This document shows, one piece after another, positions 31,699 through 40,459 of a stretch of 64,000 nt of DNA. The DNA is from Sideroxydans sp. (GTDB lineage: Bacteria > Pseudomonadota > Gammaproteobacteria > Burkholderiales > Gallionellaceae). Made by a program: the position numbers and the translations under genes. The DNA lies in NCBI GenBank assembly GCA_016124455.1, contig WGNQ01000013.1, positions 1-64,000 of the forward strand. Reading direction: 5' to 3'. A model generated the notes under the pieces. The model saw only the letters and a program-made list of their open reading frames with translations. It was not told the origin of the DNA and made no database searches. Each line of letters opens with the position of its first letter. The first letter of the stretch is position 1.

Positions 31699-32888
31699 TG
31701 ATGCACAAGCGCTATCTCCTCTGGCTCCTGCTCCTGTGCTGTCTCACGTTGCTGCCGGCCATCGTCCTGAACTGGATACTGCTGACAAACGAAGGCAGCG
31801 TGGTCTCAATGTCGTTTGCCGCCAGCAACTGGCAACAAAGGACCCATGGCATCACCTACACCCCGACGATGGGCAGCAATACACTGTTCAAGACGTTGCG
31901 CCTGAACGATCGCCTGCCCGACATCAACACCGTGATCCTGGGCTCCTCGACTGGCATGCCGGTCGACAGCGCCATGATGCCGCATGAATGGCGGCTCTAC
32001 AATTTCACGCAAAGTGGCAGCTCTCTGGGCGCCAGCATTGCACAAGCCGAATATCTGGTCAGCCATGTACCACAGATCAAACATTACATCATCGCCATCG
32101 ACTGGGCTCTGGACTTCCCCTATCAGACAGACCCCATCCTCCCAGTCGATCTTGCGCGCCCCACGGAAAGTCTGATGGCGGCACAGGAACCTCACCCCAG
32201 CTTCCTGTCCATGCTGCGTGAAACCATGTCCTATCCACGCATGACAAAGCTCCGACAGGCACTGACCGCTATCGCAAAATCACCATACCCACTGAAAACC
32301 TTCCATGAATATTTTTTGCAACTGGGCAGCGATGAATACGCCTGCCCTGATGGCCAGTCGGTCGGCAAAGACTTTGGCATCTACAACCGCGGCGCCTGCA
32401 ACGGTTTCCGCTATGATGGAAGTGCAACCTTTTCCGATTACCCACGCGTTGATGATGTCAATCGCCTGATCATCGACGCCCTTGTTCTTGACTCAAAATA
32501 TGCACATGCCCTGCTGCATACCCGCGGCGCACTGAATCCGGAACGATTCGACCGGCTGACCGCCCTGGACCAGGCCATCACAAGAAACGGCGGGACGTTA
32601 ATGCTGTACATGCCGCCGCTGGTTCCAGGGCTGGAACGTGCCCTCCTGGAACAACCACAGCTCTCAGCGGCCTTGCAGCGCACCAAACGCGAGTTCCTGG
32701 CATGGGCCAAGAACACGCCTGTAATGACAGCCGATTTCGGCCAGAGCGAAAAATTCGGGTGTGTTCCCGGCGAATTTCTGGACGAGCATCACGCAACACA
32801 AAGCTGCTACCGGAAAATATTTACGGTCTTCTGGAAACAAGTCGGCCTGCCTTATGATAGTCCGCCGTTTCAGCGTCATGGAAACTGA
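31698..32888 (+). CDS. Membrane-anchored SGNH-like O-acylation partner protein
   Basis: The 396-aa product starts with a signal anchor (about residues 6-27) and is otherwise probably periplasmic. VILGSSTGMPVDSAMM resembles block I of SGNH hydrolases with Ser in GSST. It overlaps the AlgI-like gene by one base past the stop (TGATG), as in many MBOAT-SGNH (AlgI-AlgJ/X) pairs. By analogy it would pass the acyl group to the glycan. The His/Asp pair of the catalytic triad was not located with confidence (candidates near DEHHATQSCY), so a specific reaction is not claimed. Confidence 0.65.
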   Translation: MMHKRYLLWLLLLCCLTLLPAIVLNWILLTNEGSVVSMSFAASNWQQRTHGITYTPTMGSNTLFKTLRLNDRLPDINTVILGSSTGMPVDSAMMPHEWRLYNFTQSGSSLGASIAQAEYLVSHVPQIKHYIIAIDWALDFPYQTDPILPVDLARPTESLMAAQEPHPSFLSMLRETMSYPRMTKLRQALTAIAKSPYPLKTFHEYFLQLGSDEYACPDGQSVGKDFGIYNRGACNGFRYDGSATFSDYPRVDDVNRLIIDALVLDSKYAHALLHTRGALNPERFDRLTALDQAITRNGGTLMLYMPPLVPGLERALLEQPQLSAALQRTKREFLAWAKNTPVMTADFGQSEKFGCVPGEFLDEHHATQSCYRKIFTVFWKQVGLPYDSPPFQRHGN

Positions 32889-32894
32889 TTTATT

Positions 32895-33593
32895 ATGATC
32901 ATCGGTTCCGGCCTGCTTGCACAAGCATTCTCACCAGCCTTTGCGCAACGCGAAGACGTCTGCGTCTATGCCGCCGGCGTTTCCAATTCTTCCTGCACGA
33001 TCTCACACGAATTTGCACGCGAACGCGAACGCCTCCTCAAGGCACTGGGTACGGCACATGCCGGCGATGCCTTCGTGTACTTCAGCACCTGCAGCATTGC
33101 CGACCCTGAAGCGAAGGATTCCCCCTATGTACGGCACAAGCTGGCAATGGAACAACTGGTGGCCGCCCATCCGCGGCACCTGATCCTGCGGCTGCCGCAG
33201 GTCGCCGGCAGGACGCCGAATCCGCACACGCTTCTGAATTACCTGTACGCACACATCTCGCGCAGCGAGATGTTCCAGCTGTGGCGCAACGCCTACCGCA
33301 ACATCATCGACGTCGACGACGTGGCTGCCATAACCTGCCATCTGCTTGCCGATCCGGCTGCACGCAACATTACGCTCAATATCGCCAATCCGGACAGCTA
33401 TCCGATGACCGCCATCGTCAGCGCCATGGAAAATATCATCGGCAAGCAGGCTGTCTATGAAATCGTCGAGCGCGGTTCGCACTACCCGATAAATATCCGC
33501 GAGATACTCCCGGTTATGGAGGCAGCTGGCGTAAAATTCGGAAATGGCTATCTCGACAGGGTAATAGGCAAATATTATGGAAAATCGCACTGA
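32895..33593 (+). CDS. Short extended-SDR-like NAD(P)-binding protein
   Basis: The 232-aa protein begins MIIGSGLLAQAF, a shortened nucleotide-binding turn, and has FSTCSI and YVRHK, fitting the Ser and YxxxK catalytic residues of extended SDR sugar epimerases/dehydratases. NIIDVDDVAAITCHLL matches the C-terminal half of this family. It is about 80 residues shorter than usual NDP-sugar enzymes. Its place between an O-acylation pair and a GT2 suggests it adjusts a sugar donor. Confidence 0.6.
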   Translation: MIIGSGLLAQAFSPAFAQREDVCVYAAGVSNSSCTISHEFARERERLLKALGTAHAGDAFVYFSTCSIADPEAKDSPYVRHKLAMEQLVAAHPRHLILRLPQVAGRTPNPHTLLNYLYAHISRSEMFQLWRNAYRNIIDVDDVAAITCHLLADPAARNITLNIANPDSYPMTAIVSAMENIIGKQAVYEIVERGSHYPINIREILPVMEAAGVKFGNGYLDRVIGKYYGKSH

Positions 33594-34551
33594 TAGCGGC
33601 TGCCGGCTATCCATCGTCATCCCGGTATACCGCAGCGCACAAATCCTGCCGCTGCTGGTGGAACAGATCCACGCCGAAATGTGCGAGGAAGGCCTGGACG
33701 GCCAATTTGAGTTGGTACTGGTCAACGACGCGAGCCCGGACAACAGCTGGCAAGTAATCCGTTCGCTGGCCGCCACGCACCCTTTCATCAGGGGTATTTC
33801 GCTGCGCCGTAACTTTGGTCAGCACAATGCAATCATGGCCGGCCTCAACCACGCCAGCGGCGAATTCGTGGTGCTGATGGACGACGACCTGCAGCATCCG
33901 CCGCATGCCATCGGCGACATCGTGCGCGCTCTCGATGAAGGGTATGACGTGTGCTACACGAATTATTTGAACCGCCAGCATGCGCTGTGGAAAAAGCTGG
34001 GTAGCCAGCTCAACGACTGGGTGGCCACTCACCTGCTGGGCAAACCGAAAGGGCTCTATCTTTCTTCGTTCAAGGGGCTGCGCCGCGGAGTGGTGCGCGA
34101 GGTCATCCGCTACGATGGCCCCTACGCCTATGTCGACGGGCTCATCCTCGACGTGACCCGCTCGATCACCACCATAGATATCGAGCACCAGGCGCGCCAC
34201 GAGGGAGAAGGCAACTACAACCTGAGCCGTTCGATCGCGTTGTGGATGAAGATGGCCACCAGTTTCTCCGTGCTGCCGCTGCGCCTCGCCACCTATGCCG
34301 GTTTCGCGCTTGCCGCGTTGAGCCTGCTGATGATCGCATTCATCGTAGTGGAACGGATACTGCATCCGGACTACCCGCGCGGCTGGGCATCGCTGATCGC
34401 GACCATCTTGTTCATCGGGGGCATCCAGACGCTGTGCATAGGCATGATCGGCGAATATCTCGGCCGCGCCTATCTCAGGCTGAATCACAAACCACAGTTC
34501 GTGGTCGCCAGCACCACCTGGGCGAACCCGCAGCAACATGAGCAAGCCTGA
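33577..34551 (+). CDS. GT2 polyprenyl-phosphate glycosyltransferase (ArnC/GtrB-like)
   Basis: The 324-aa enzyme has an N-terminal GT-A domain (IVIPVYRSAQILPLL, LVNDASPDNSW, DDDLQHPP with the metal-binding DDD) and two C-terminal transmembrane helices (about 235-258 and 270-292). The pattern RHEGEGNYNLSRSI is typical of enzymes that load a sugar onto undecaprenyl phosphate. With the GtrA-like and GT39 genes downstream it makes a complete lipid-linked sugar module. It overlaps the SDR gene by 17 bp. Confidence 0.85.
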   Translation: MENRTDSGCRLSIVIPVYRSAQILPLLVEQIHAEMCEEGLDGQFELVLVNDASPDNSWQVIRSLAATHPFIRGISLRRNFGQHNAIMAGLNHASGEFVVLMDDDLQHPPHAIGDIVRALDEGYDVCYTNYLNRQHALWKKLGSQLNDWVATHLLGKPKGLYLSSFKGLRRGVVREVIRYDGPYAYVDGLILDVTRSITTIDIEHQARHEGEGNYNLSRSIALWMKMATSFSVLPLRLATYAGFALAALSLLMIAFIVVERILHPDYPRGWASLIATILFIGGIQTLCIGMIGEYLGRAYLRLNHKPQFVVASTTWANPQQHEQA

Positions 34552-35212
34552 GTTCGACCAGTACGCCGAGCAGTATGACCGGATGCTGGGCGAGGCGATT
34601 CCGGAGTCGCTGAACGAGGACGGCTATTTCGCCGAATACAAGGTGGCGCTGATGGCTGAGCTGCTCGGCACACATCCGGCCGCACGCATCCTGGATTTTG
34701 GTTGCGGCGCGGGGCGCAGCCTGCCCTGCCTGGACAGATATTTCCCGGATACCGAACTGTGGGGATACGATGTCTCGCCGGCCTCGCTCGAACTGGCTGC
34801 CGAACGCACACCGCGAGCGAAACTGTTTTCGAACTGGGATGAAGTTGCAGCCATCCGTTTCGATGCAATCATCGCCGCCAACGTATTCCACCACATTCCG
34901 CCACCACAGAGAGGCGAGGCTCTTGCCCGCTGCCGCGACTCGCTCGCGCCACATGGACAGATGTTCATATTCGAGCACAACCCGTTCAATCCCGTGACGC
35001 GCCGCATCTTCGAACGCTGCCCGTTCGATGCCGATGCCGAGATGCTCACCCTGGAAACAGCACGCAAACTGGCCGGCGCTGCCGGCCTCAACATCACACG
35101 TTGCGGCTACACGCTGTTCTTCCCCCGCCCGCTGGCCTTCCTGCGTGGGCTGGAGCCCATGTTGAGGCGCATCCCGCTTGGAGCACAATACTATGTCCAG
35201 CTGGGGAAATGA
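34538..35212 (+). CDS. Class I SAM-dependent methyltransferase
   Basis: The 224-aa enzyme has the SAM-binding LDFGCGAGRSLPCL motif near residue 50, WGYDVSPASLELA, and a FDAIIAANVFHHIP motif IV. It overlaps the GT2 by 14 bp and the GtrA-like gene by 20 bp, so it is part of this operon. A sugar or lipid acceptor is inferred only from context. Confidence 0.8.
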   Translation: MSKPEFDQYAEQYDRMLGEAIPESLNEDGYFAEYKVALMAELLGTHPAARILDFGCGAGRSLPCLDRYFPDTELWGYDVSPASLELAAERTPRAKLFSNWDEVAAIRFDAIIAANVFHHIPPPQRGEALARCRDSLAPHGQMFIFEHNPFNPVTRRIFERCPFDADAEMLTLETARKLAGAAGLNITRCGYTLFFPRPLAFLRGLEPMLRRIPLGAQYYVQLGK

Positions 35213-35612
35213 GGCCGCCTACATCCGCCGCTACCTCGGCAGCGGCGCATTGAACACCGTGGCAGGTTTCGCGGTCATCTTCCTGCTGACCTGGATCGGC
35301 GCATCGCCTTATGCAGCCAACGTCGGCGGCTACCTGGTCGGACTGTTGCTGGGATTCTTCATCTCGAAGAAACTGGTATTCCGCAGTGCCGGCCATTTCA
35401 CCACTGAAGGGTTGAGCTATCTCGCCGCCTTCCTGTGCTGTTTCGCATTGAACCTTGTCGTACTGCGGTTTGCACTGGACCGGCTCGGCTGGCATGCGCT
35501 CGCCGCACAACTGCTTGCCGCAGCCAGCTATACCGGGGTCATGTATTTGCTGACCCGCCATGTGGTATTCCGCGCCGGCATCGCCCGCAACCATCACCGA
35601 CAGAATTCATGA
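35193..35612 (+). CDS. GtrA-like small membrane protein
   Basis: The 139-aa protein has four predicted transmembrane helices and matches the GtrA pattern (RRYLGSGALNTVAGFAVIFLL, GFFISKKLVFRS, YLLTRHVVFR). GtrA proteins are thought to flip undecaprenyl-phosphate-linked sugars made by a GtrB-like GT2. The ATG at 35193 is chosen; a TTG at 35178 would add five residues. It overlaps the methyltransferase gene. Confidence 0.82.
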   Translation: MSSWGNEAAYIRRYLGSGALNTVAGFAVIFLLTWIGASPYAANVGGYLVGLLLGFFISKKLVFRSAGHFTTEGLSYLAAFLCCFALNLVVLRFALDRLGWHALAAQLLAAASYTGVMYLLTRHVVFRAGIARNHHRQNS

Positions 35613-36988
35613 AGCAAATCCGCCTGCTCATCCTGCTCGCCATTGCCAGCTTTCTGCCCGCATTGTTTTTCTACGTGGTCGGCGAGGAGGGGATTTACAC
35701 CATCAGCTCGATGGAAATGGGGCGCAGCCACAACTGGTGGATAGAAACCCTGTATGGTGCAAATCTGCAACGGCCTCCGTTGATGAACTGGCTGGTCGTA
35801 GCCGCATCCAGCCTCATCGGCTGGCAGCATGTGCTGATTGTCACACGCCTGGTCAGCATTGCCGCGACACTGGGGTCGGCCAGCTGGCTGTACTGGCTGT
35901 GCCGCAAGCTGTTCGCCGACCGCGCATTCGCGCTGCTGGCCGTATTGAGTTACCTCTCGCTGGCCGATTTGCTGCTGTATCGCGGCTGGCTCTCCTACAC
36001 CGACCCCCTGTTCGCATTCTTCACATTCGGGGCAATGGCCAGCCTGTGGGTTGCCGCCACCGAGAAACGCAGGCGCCTGCTGTTGCTGTCGGTCGCACTG
36101 GTCAGCTGCGCCATGCTGACCAAGGCATTCACCGCCTATGTGTTCTATGCCACAGCCGGTGTCGTACTCGTCTACCGCAGGGAATATCGCGGTTTCCTGC
36201 TGTCCCCGGCATCCCTGCTCGTCATGGCGCTGGCGCTGGCCGCTCCCTATGCCTGGTTCTCGCTGGCACCGCAACTGAGCGGGCAAGGCGGCTCGATGCT
36301 GCATGAAATCCTGCGCAAGCTGTCCGCACTGAGCTGGGCGAGCTACGCACGGCAGTTGTTCGGCTTCCCGCTCGACGTGCTGCTGCGGCTTTCCCCCCCG
36401 CTGCTGCTGGCACTCTATTTCCTGCTGCGCCGGCGCATAAGTTCACAGGAGGAAATGCCACAGCATTTCCGCAATACGATATTGATCACCGCACTCTGTT
36501 TCCTGCCCTACTGGCTGTCGCCGCAAAGCAGCATCCGCTACCTGTTGCCGATCTACCCATTGTTCGCGCTACTCAGCGCCCGGCTCATCTGGCGCGCCGA
36601 CGCATCTTCACAGGCCGTCGCGAGGCGCTGGCTGGGCGGAATCATCGCCTTCAAGCTGCTCTTCGGACTGCTGCTTTTTCCCTATTACCAGGCGAGCTAC
36701 CGCGGTGCAAACTATGCGCAAACCGCACAGGTCATCATGAAGCGCACCCATGGCCACCCGCTGTACGTGAACGATGTGCGTTCCGCCGGGCTTTCACTGG
36801 TAAGTTACATTGATCAGGCGCGCTGGCCGGCTGCTCCGCTGCTTTTTCCGCCGCAGCAATTCGATTCCGGCTTCGTGCTGTCACCCAGCAACGACCCAGC
36901 ACTGGGGCAATGGCAGGAGACCTACACGCTGGGTGGCGACCAGGTATTCCTGCTGTGCCGCGGCACAGCCTGCACGGCCGCCAGATAA
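35609..36988 (+). CDS. GT39/ArnT-like membrane glycosyltransferase
   Basis: The 459-aa protein has about ten or more transmembrane helices, an early EEGIYTISSMEMG loop with acidic residues and RPPLMNWLVVA, the pattern of ArnT/PMT-type C-family enzymes that take sugars from polyprenyl phosphate on the periplasmic side. It overlaps the GtrA-like gene (ATGA). It is the last gene of the plus-strand operon and its stop touches the stop of the converging methyltransferase gene with no gap. Confidence 0.82.
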   Translation: MKQIRLLILLAIASFLPALFFYVVGEEGIYTISSMEMGRSHNWWIETLYGANLQRPPLMNWLVVAASSLIGWQHVLIVTRLVSIAATLGSASWLYWLCRKLFADRAFALLAVLSYLSLADLLLYRGWLSYTDPLFAFFTFGAMASLWVAATEKRRRLLLLSVALVSCAMLTKAFTAYVFYATAGVVLVYRREYRGFLLSPASLLVMALALAAPYAWFSLAPQLSGQGGSMLHEILRKLSALSWASYARQLFGFPLDVLLRLSPPLLLALYFLLRRRISSQEEMPQHFRNTILITALCFLPYWLSPQSSIRYLLPIYPLFALLSARLIWRADASSQAVARRWLGGIIAFKLLFGLLLFPYYQASYRGANYAQTAQVIMKRTHGHPLYVNDVRSAGLSLVSYIDQARWPAAPLLFPPQQFDSGFVLSPSNDPALGQWQETYTLGGDQVFLLCRGTACTAAR

Positions 36989-37849
36989 TCAGGTGCGCCG
37001 CAGATACACAGCCATATCGCTGCCCTTGTCGAGCATGCCCGCCAGCGGGTTCACCAGCTCGGCCGCCAGTTTCGCGATCGTATACAGCCCAGGCGCACAA
37101 TCGCCCCGGTCGCAGAATCTCACGCCGCGCGTGCGGATGTCCGCCACGGCAAAACCGGCCTGCTGCGCCAGCATGCTGATTGAGTGCGGCGTATAGAAAC
37201 TGATGTGGCCGCCGTGCTTGTCGATATCCAGATATTCCCATTTTGCGCCCATCGCCGCGGCACTCCAGCTGGCCGCATTGCCGGTGCCGACCAGCATGAT
37301 GCCGCCGGGGCGCAGGATGCGCCGGCATTCGCGCAGCAGGTCAGCCGGCTCCTTGAGATGTTCGATCACCTCGAACAGGGTAACGGCATCGAACTGGCCG
37401 TCGGCATACCCCGCTTCCTGCAACAGTCCCTGGTGCACCGTCAACCCGGCTGCCTGTGCGCTCTGTGCGGCACGCGCCGCGGGCTCCACGCCCTCGGCGC
37501 GGAAGCCGAGCTTGACCGCGCTGCCAAGGAATGAGCCGCTGGAGCACCCCACGTCGAGCAGGCGGATCTCTGCCGGGGGCTTGCTGAGCAATGCAGCGAT
37601 ACGGTCGAGAAATTTCTTGCTGCGCCGGAAACGGCGTTCCACCGAACGCGCATTCGGCAGCGTACCCTGCGGGTCATCGAATTCTTCCATCGATTGCCAG
37701 TAGCGCTGCTCGCTGCATTGGCTGATGAGCTGGCCGCATACCGAGCAGCGCAGCAATGCGCCTTCGGGCAATACATATTGCGTGGGCTGCAGCGTTCCGC
37801 TGCAGCCCACCGGACAGTTCGTCAGATAGGGACTCGCTTGCTCATTCAT
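36989..37849 (-). CDS. Class I SAM-dependent methyltransferase with N-terminal zinc ribbon
   Basis: The 286-aa protein has cysteines CPVGC...CSVCGQ in the first 40 residues, suggesting a zinc ribbon, then a Rossmann methyltransferase domain with LLDVGCSSGSFLG and FDAVTLFEVIEHL. Its HGGHISFYTPHSISML segment occurs in glycan-cluster methyltransferases. It is the last gene of the minus-strand LPS operon and overlaps the GT4 gene by four bases. Confidence 0.82.
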   Translation of the reverse strand: MNEQASPYLTNCPVGCSGTLQPTQYVLPEGALLRCSVCGQLISQCSEQRYWQSMEEFDDPQGTLPNARSVERRFRRSKKFLDRIAALLSKPPAEIRLLDVGCSSGSFLGSAVKLGFRAEGVEPAARAAQSAQAAGLTVHQGLLQEAGYADGQFDAVTLFEVIEHLKEPADLLRECRRILRPGGIMLVGTGNAASWSAAAMGAKWEYLDIDKHGGHISFYTPHSISMLAQQAGFAVADIRTRGVRFCDRGDCAPGLYTIAKLAAELVNPLAGMLDKGSDMAVYLRRT

Positions 37850-38898
37850 GTCATTTCACCATCACTGCATTGTTGGTAAATTGTCTCATACTCCTGCGCC
37901 ACTTCGCGCCAGCTGCGGCTGAAAACCGGCGGCGCCTGCACCCGACTCAGCTGCGCCTCAACTGCGGCAGTCCATTGTTCGAGCGGAGCATTCAGCGGCA
38001 ATACCGTGCCTGAATCAGCGCCGACCTGCGCAGCCGCACCGCATACGTCGGACAACACCACTGGTACTTGCGCGGCCATCGCCTCGGAAATCACCATACC
38101 GTAGGGCTCAGCCTTGGCCGGGTGTAGCAACACATCAAGCTTTGGCAGGTAGGCCGCTTCGCCCTGCCAGCCCAGCAAGCGATAGCCACCCTGCCAGCCT
38201 TCGAACAGGTATTCCACCTGTTCGCACGCCGGGCCGGCCACCCACAATTCAAGTTCCGGCCGGGTGCGACGCAGCTGCGCCACAATCTCCACCACCAGCG
38301 GCAAACCCTTGCGCCGCCACTCCTTGCCCACAAAGCCGATAACTCCGCCATTGGCCGGCACGACGTGCCACGGGCGCAGTTCACCGGGTTTCACGCCGGG
38401 CACCACAGGCCGCGTCAATCTCTCACTTTGCGCGGGATAGTAATGTGCGAGCATGCGGCTGATAACATCGGAGTTCGGCACGATGCAGCACGCAGTCGAA
38501 AGTTCGCGCCGTTCCAGATAAAGCTGCATCGCAACGCGCAGCGAAAATTTCTTCCACCATGGCATTTCGCGTACCGTGGCAAAAGGCGGGCCGTGAAAGG
38601 TCGTGACGTCATGCAGCGCCAGACGCTCGTTGCTGTGGATCAGGAACCCGGGATGCGGGTTATCACGCAACCAGCGCTCAACACGGCGACCGAAGCGCAA
38701 TAGCGACAGCCAGCGCGGACGAGGCCTGATTTCGCCCAGTTCGTGTATCGCAATACCATCAGGTTTGGGTGCATGGCAACGCTCGCATACCACTTCGACC
38801 TGATGCCCCAGGGCAGCCAGTTCGCGCGTCAGCTCCCACACATAGCGTTCCATGCCGCCGACCGGGCCGTAGCGGCGCACCACATGCAACAACTTCAT
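37846..38898 (-). CDS. GT4 family glycosyltransferase
   Basis: The 350-aa GT-B enzyme begins MKLLHVVRRYGPVGGMERYVWEL, the usual acceptor-side loop, and has the EX7E-type segment LLHPAKAEPYGMVISEAMAAQVPVVLS. It probably transfers a sugar to the LPS core or O-unit. The ATG at 38898 is chosen because it overlaps the upstream GT2 stop; a longer frame to 39099 runs inside that gene. Confidence 0.88.
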   Translation of the reverse strand: MKLLHVVRRYGPVGGMERYVWELTRELAALGHQVEVVCERCHAPKPDGIAIHELGEIRPRPRWLSLLRFGRRVERWLRDNPHPGFLIHSNERLALHDVTTFHGPPFATVREMPWWKKFSLRVAMQLYLERRELSTACCIVPNSDVISRMLAHYYPAQSERLTRPVVPGVKPGELRPWHVVPANGGVIGFVGKEWRRKGLPLVVEIVAQLRRTRPELELWVAGPACEQVEYLFEGWQGGYRLLGWQGEAAYLPKLDVLLHPAKAEPYGMVISEAMAAQVPVVLSDVCGAAAQVGADSGTVLPLNAPLEQWTAAVEAQLSRVQAPPVFSRSWREVAQEYETIYQQCSDGEMT

Positions 38899-39710
38899 AG
38901 GTATTGATCCACGCCACGCTGCGCGCGGATATGCCTGGCGGCGAGCACCGCTTCCAGGCGCAGCCGGTTTTCTTCGAGGTTGCTGCGATCGTTTTCCCGA
39001 TGCCATAGATGCAGCAGCGGCGCAGAGAAGCGCGCGCTTTTGTTCCCGACCCCAGCCCGGATCAAGCGCACCACCAGATCGGAATCTTCCAGCCCCCATC
39101 CGGTATAGGATTCATCCAGCCCGTTCACACGCAGCAAATCCTCGCGGTACGCGGAAAGATTGCAGGTCTTCGCCCCCTGCCACCGCTTTGCCGCAATTTT
39201 GCGCAGCCAGCGCAGGTCCGGCAGGCGGATCAACGGCAGCCAGCGCAGGATCTGCCCGCGCCAGCGCGCAACCAGCCATTCGCGCACACGCCACAGGTGG
39301 ATAGGCAATTTATCGCGCAACACCTTGTCGGTGAAATCGCGCATCAGCATCAGCCGGTTGCCGGCAAGGAACCAGCCCGGCTCGGCCAGCGCACGGTGGC
39401 AAGCCACGAAATCCACTGGCGGCACGCAATCGCCGTCGGTGAATACGATGTAGTCGGCCGACGTTGCCGCCAGCGCACGGTTGCGGATCGCAGCCGCCTG
39501 GAACCCGTTGTCTTCCTGCCATACATGGCGTATCGGAAACCGCGCACGCGCCTGGAATTGCCGCACGACTTCGGCGGTTTCGGCGGTCGAACCGTCGTCG
39601 GCCACCAGCACCTCGAAATCCGTGTCGGTCTGCGCAAGATAGCCTTCCAGCACGGCAGCCAGTGCATCAGGACGGTTATAGGTAGTGATAATAACGGCGA
39701 TGCGCATCAT
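38895..39710 (-). CDS. GT2 family glycosyltransferase
   Basis: The 271-aa GT-A enzyme has IAVIITTYNRPDALAAVL, VADDGSTAET and FTDGDCVPP (DGD as the metal site), followed by GWGLEDSDLVVRLIRAG, typical of chondroitin-polymerase/core-type GT2 enzymes. ATG 39710 overlaps the stop of the WaaE-like gene as ATGA. Its length and position in a WaaL-containing operon suggest core or O-unit assembly. Confidence 0.87.
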   Translation of the reverse strand: MMRIAVIITTYNRPDALAAVLEGYLAQTDTDFEVLVADDGSTAETAEVVRQFQARARFPIRHVWQEDNGFQAAAIRNRALAATSADYIVFTDGDCVPPVDFVACHRALAEPGWFLAGNRLMLMRDFTDKVLRDKLPIHLWRVREWLVARWRGQILRWLPLIRLPDLRWLRKIAAKRWQGAKTCNLSAYREDLLRVNGLDESYTGWGLEDSDLVVRLIRAGVGNKSARFSAPLLHLWHRENDRSNLEENRLRLEAVLAARHIRAQRGVDQYL

Positions 39711-40459
39711 GCTTTCTTGTTCAGCAGCATCAGCTTGAGGTAGCGGTAGTAGGTGCCCTCTGCATTCGAAACCGCCAGCATGAAGCCTTCGCGCCCATCG
39801 AGAAAACCACCGCGCAATACGTAGGTGCGCACAAAACTCCACCAGCCGCGCAGCACTGCGCCCGCAAGGGATGTCGTGCGGCCTTGCTGGTGGAGTTTTT
39901 GCGCCCCGGCCGATGAGTACTGGTTCACCTTGCGCAGCACTTCTTCCAGGTCGTCGAAAGCGTAGTGCAGCAACTCGCCATGCAGCCTGCCGACCGCCCC
40001 GTCAACCAGCAGCCGCTCGTGCACAAGGTCGTCCGAAAATCGCGCACTGCCGCGGCGGAACAGCCGCGTGATGTAATCGGGATACCAGCCGGAGTGGTGC
40101 ATGAAACGCCCGCAGTAGTTCGACAACCGGGGGATGTCGTAAGCCGTGAATTTGTCCTGTGGCTGCTGCAATATCGATTCGATTTCACTGCGCAACGCAG
40201 GCGTCACCCGTTCATCCGCATCTATCGACAATACCCATTCGCCGGTTGCATATCCCAGCACCCGGTTCTTCTGGGCACCGAAACCCGGCCAGTCGTGGAT
40301 ATGCACATGCGGAGTGAATGTCCGGCAAATTGCGACCGTATCATCCGTGCTGCCGGAGTCCACCACGATGACCTCATCCGCCCACGCCACCGACTCCAGG
40401 CAGGCACCGATATCCGACGCCTCATTCTTGGTAATGATGATGACAGACAGACTAGCCAT
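39707..40459 (-). CDS. WaaE/KdtX-like GT2 glycosyltransferase (LPS core)
   Basis: The 250-aa protein resembles WaaE, the core beta-1,4-glucosyltransferase: SVIIITKNEASDIGACLESV, VVDSGSTDDTV, WVLSIDADERVTP and HERLLVDGAVGRL are shared. The start MASLSVI at 40459 overlaps the ligase gene by 8 bp. Acceptor is probably a heptose of the inner core, by family analogy. Confidence 0.82.
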   Translation of the reverse strand: MASLSVIIITKNEASDIGACLESVAWADEVIVVDSGSTDDTVAICRTFTPHVHIHDWPGFGAQKNRVLGYATGEWVLSIDADERVTPALRSEIESILQQPQDKFTAYDIPRLSNYCGRFMHHSGWYPDYITRLFRRGSARFSDDLVHERLLVDGAVGRLHGELLHYAFDDLEEVLRKVNQYSSAGAQKLHQQGRTTSLAGAVLRGWWSFVRTYVLRGGFLDGREGFMLAVSNAEGTYYRYLKLMLLNKKA

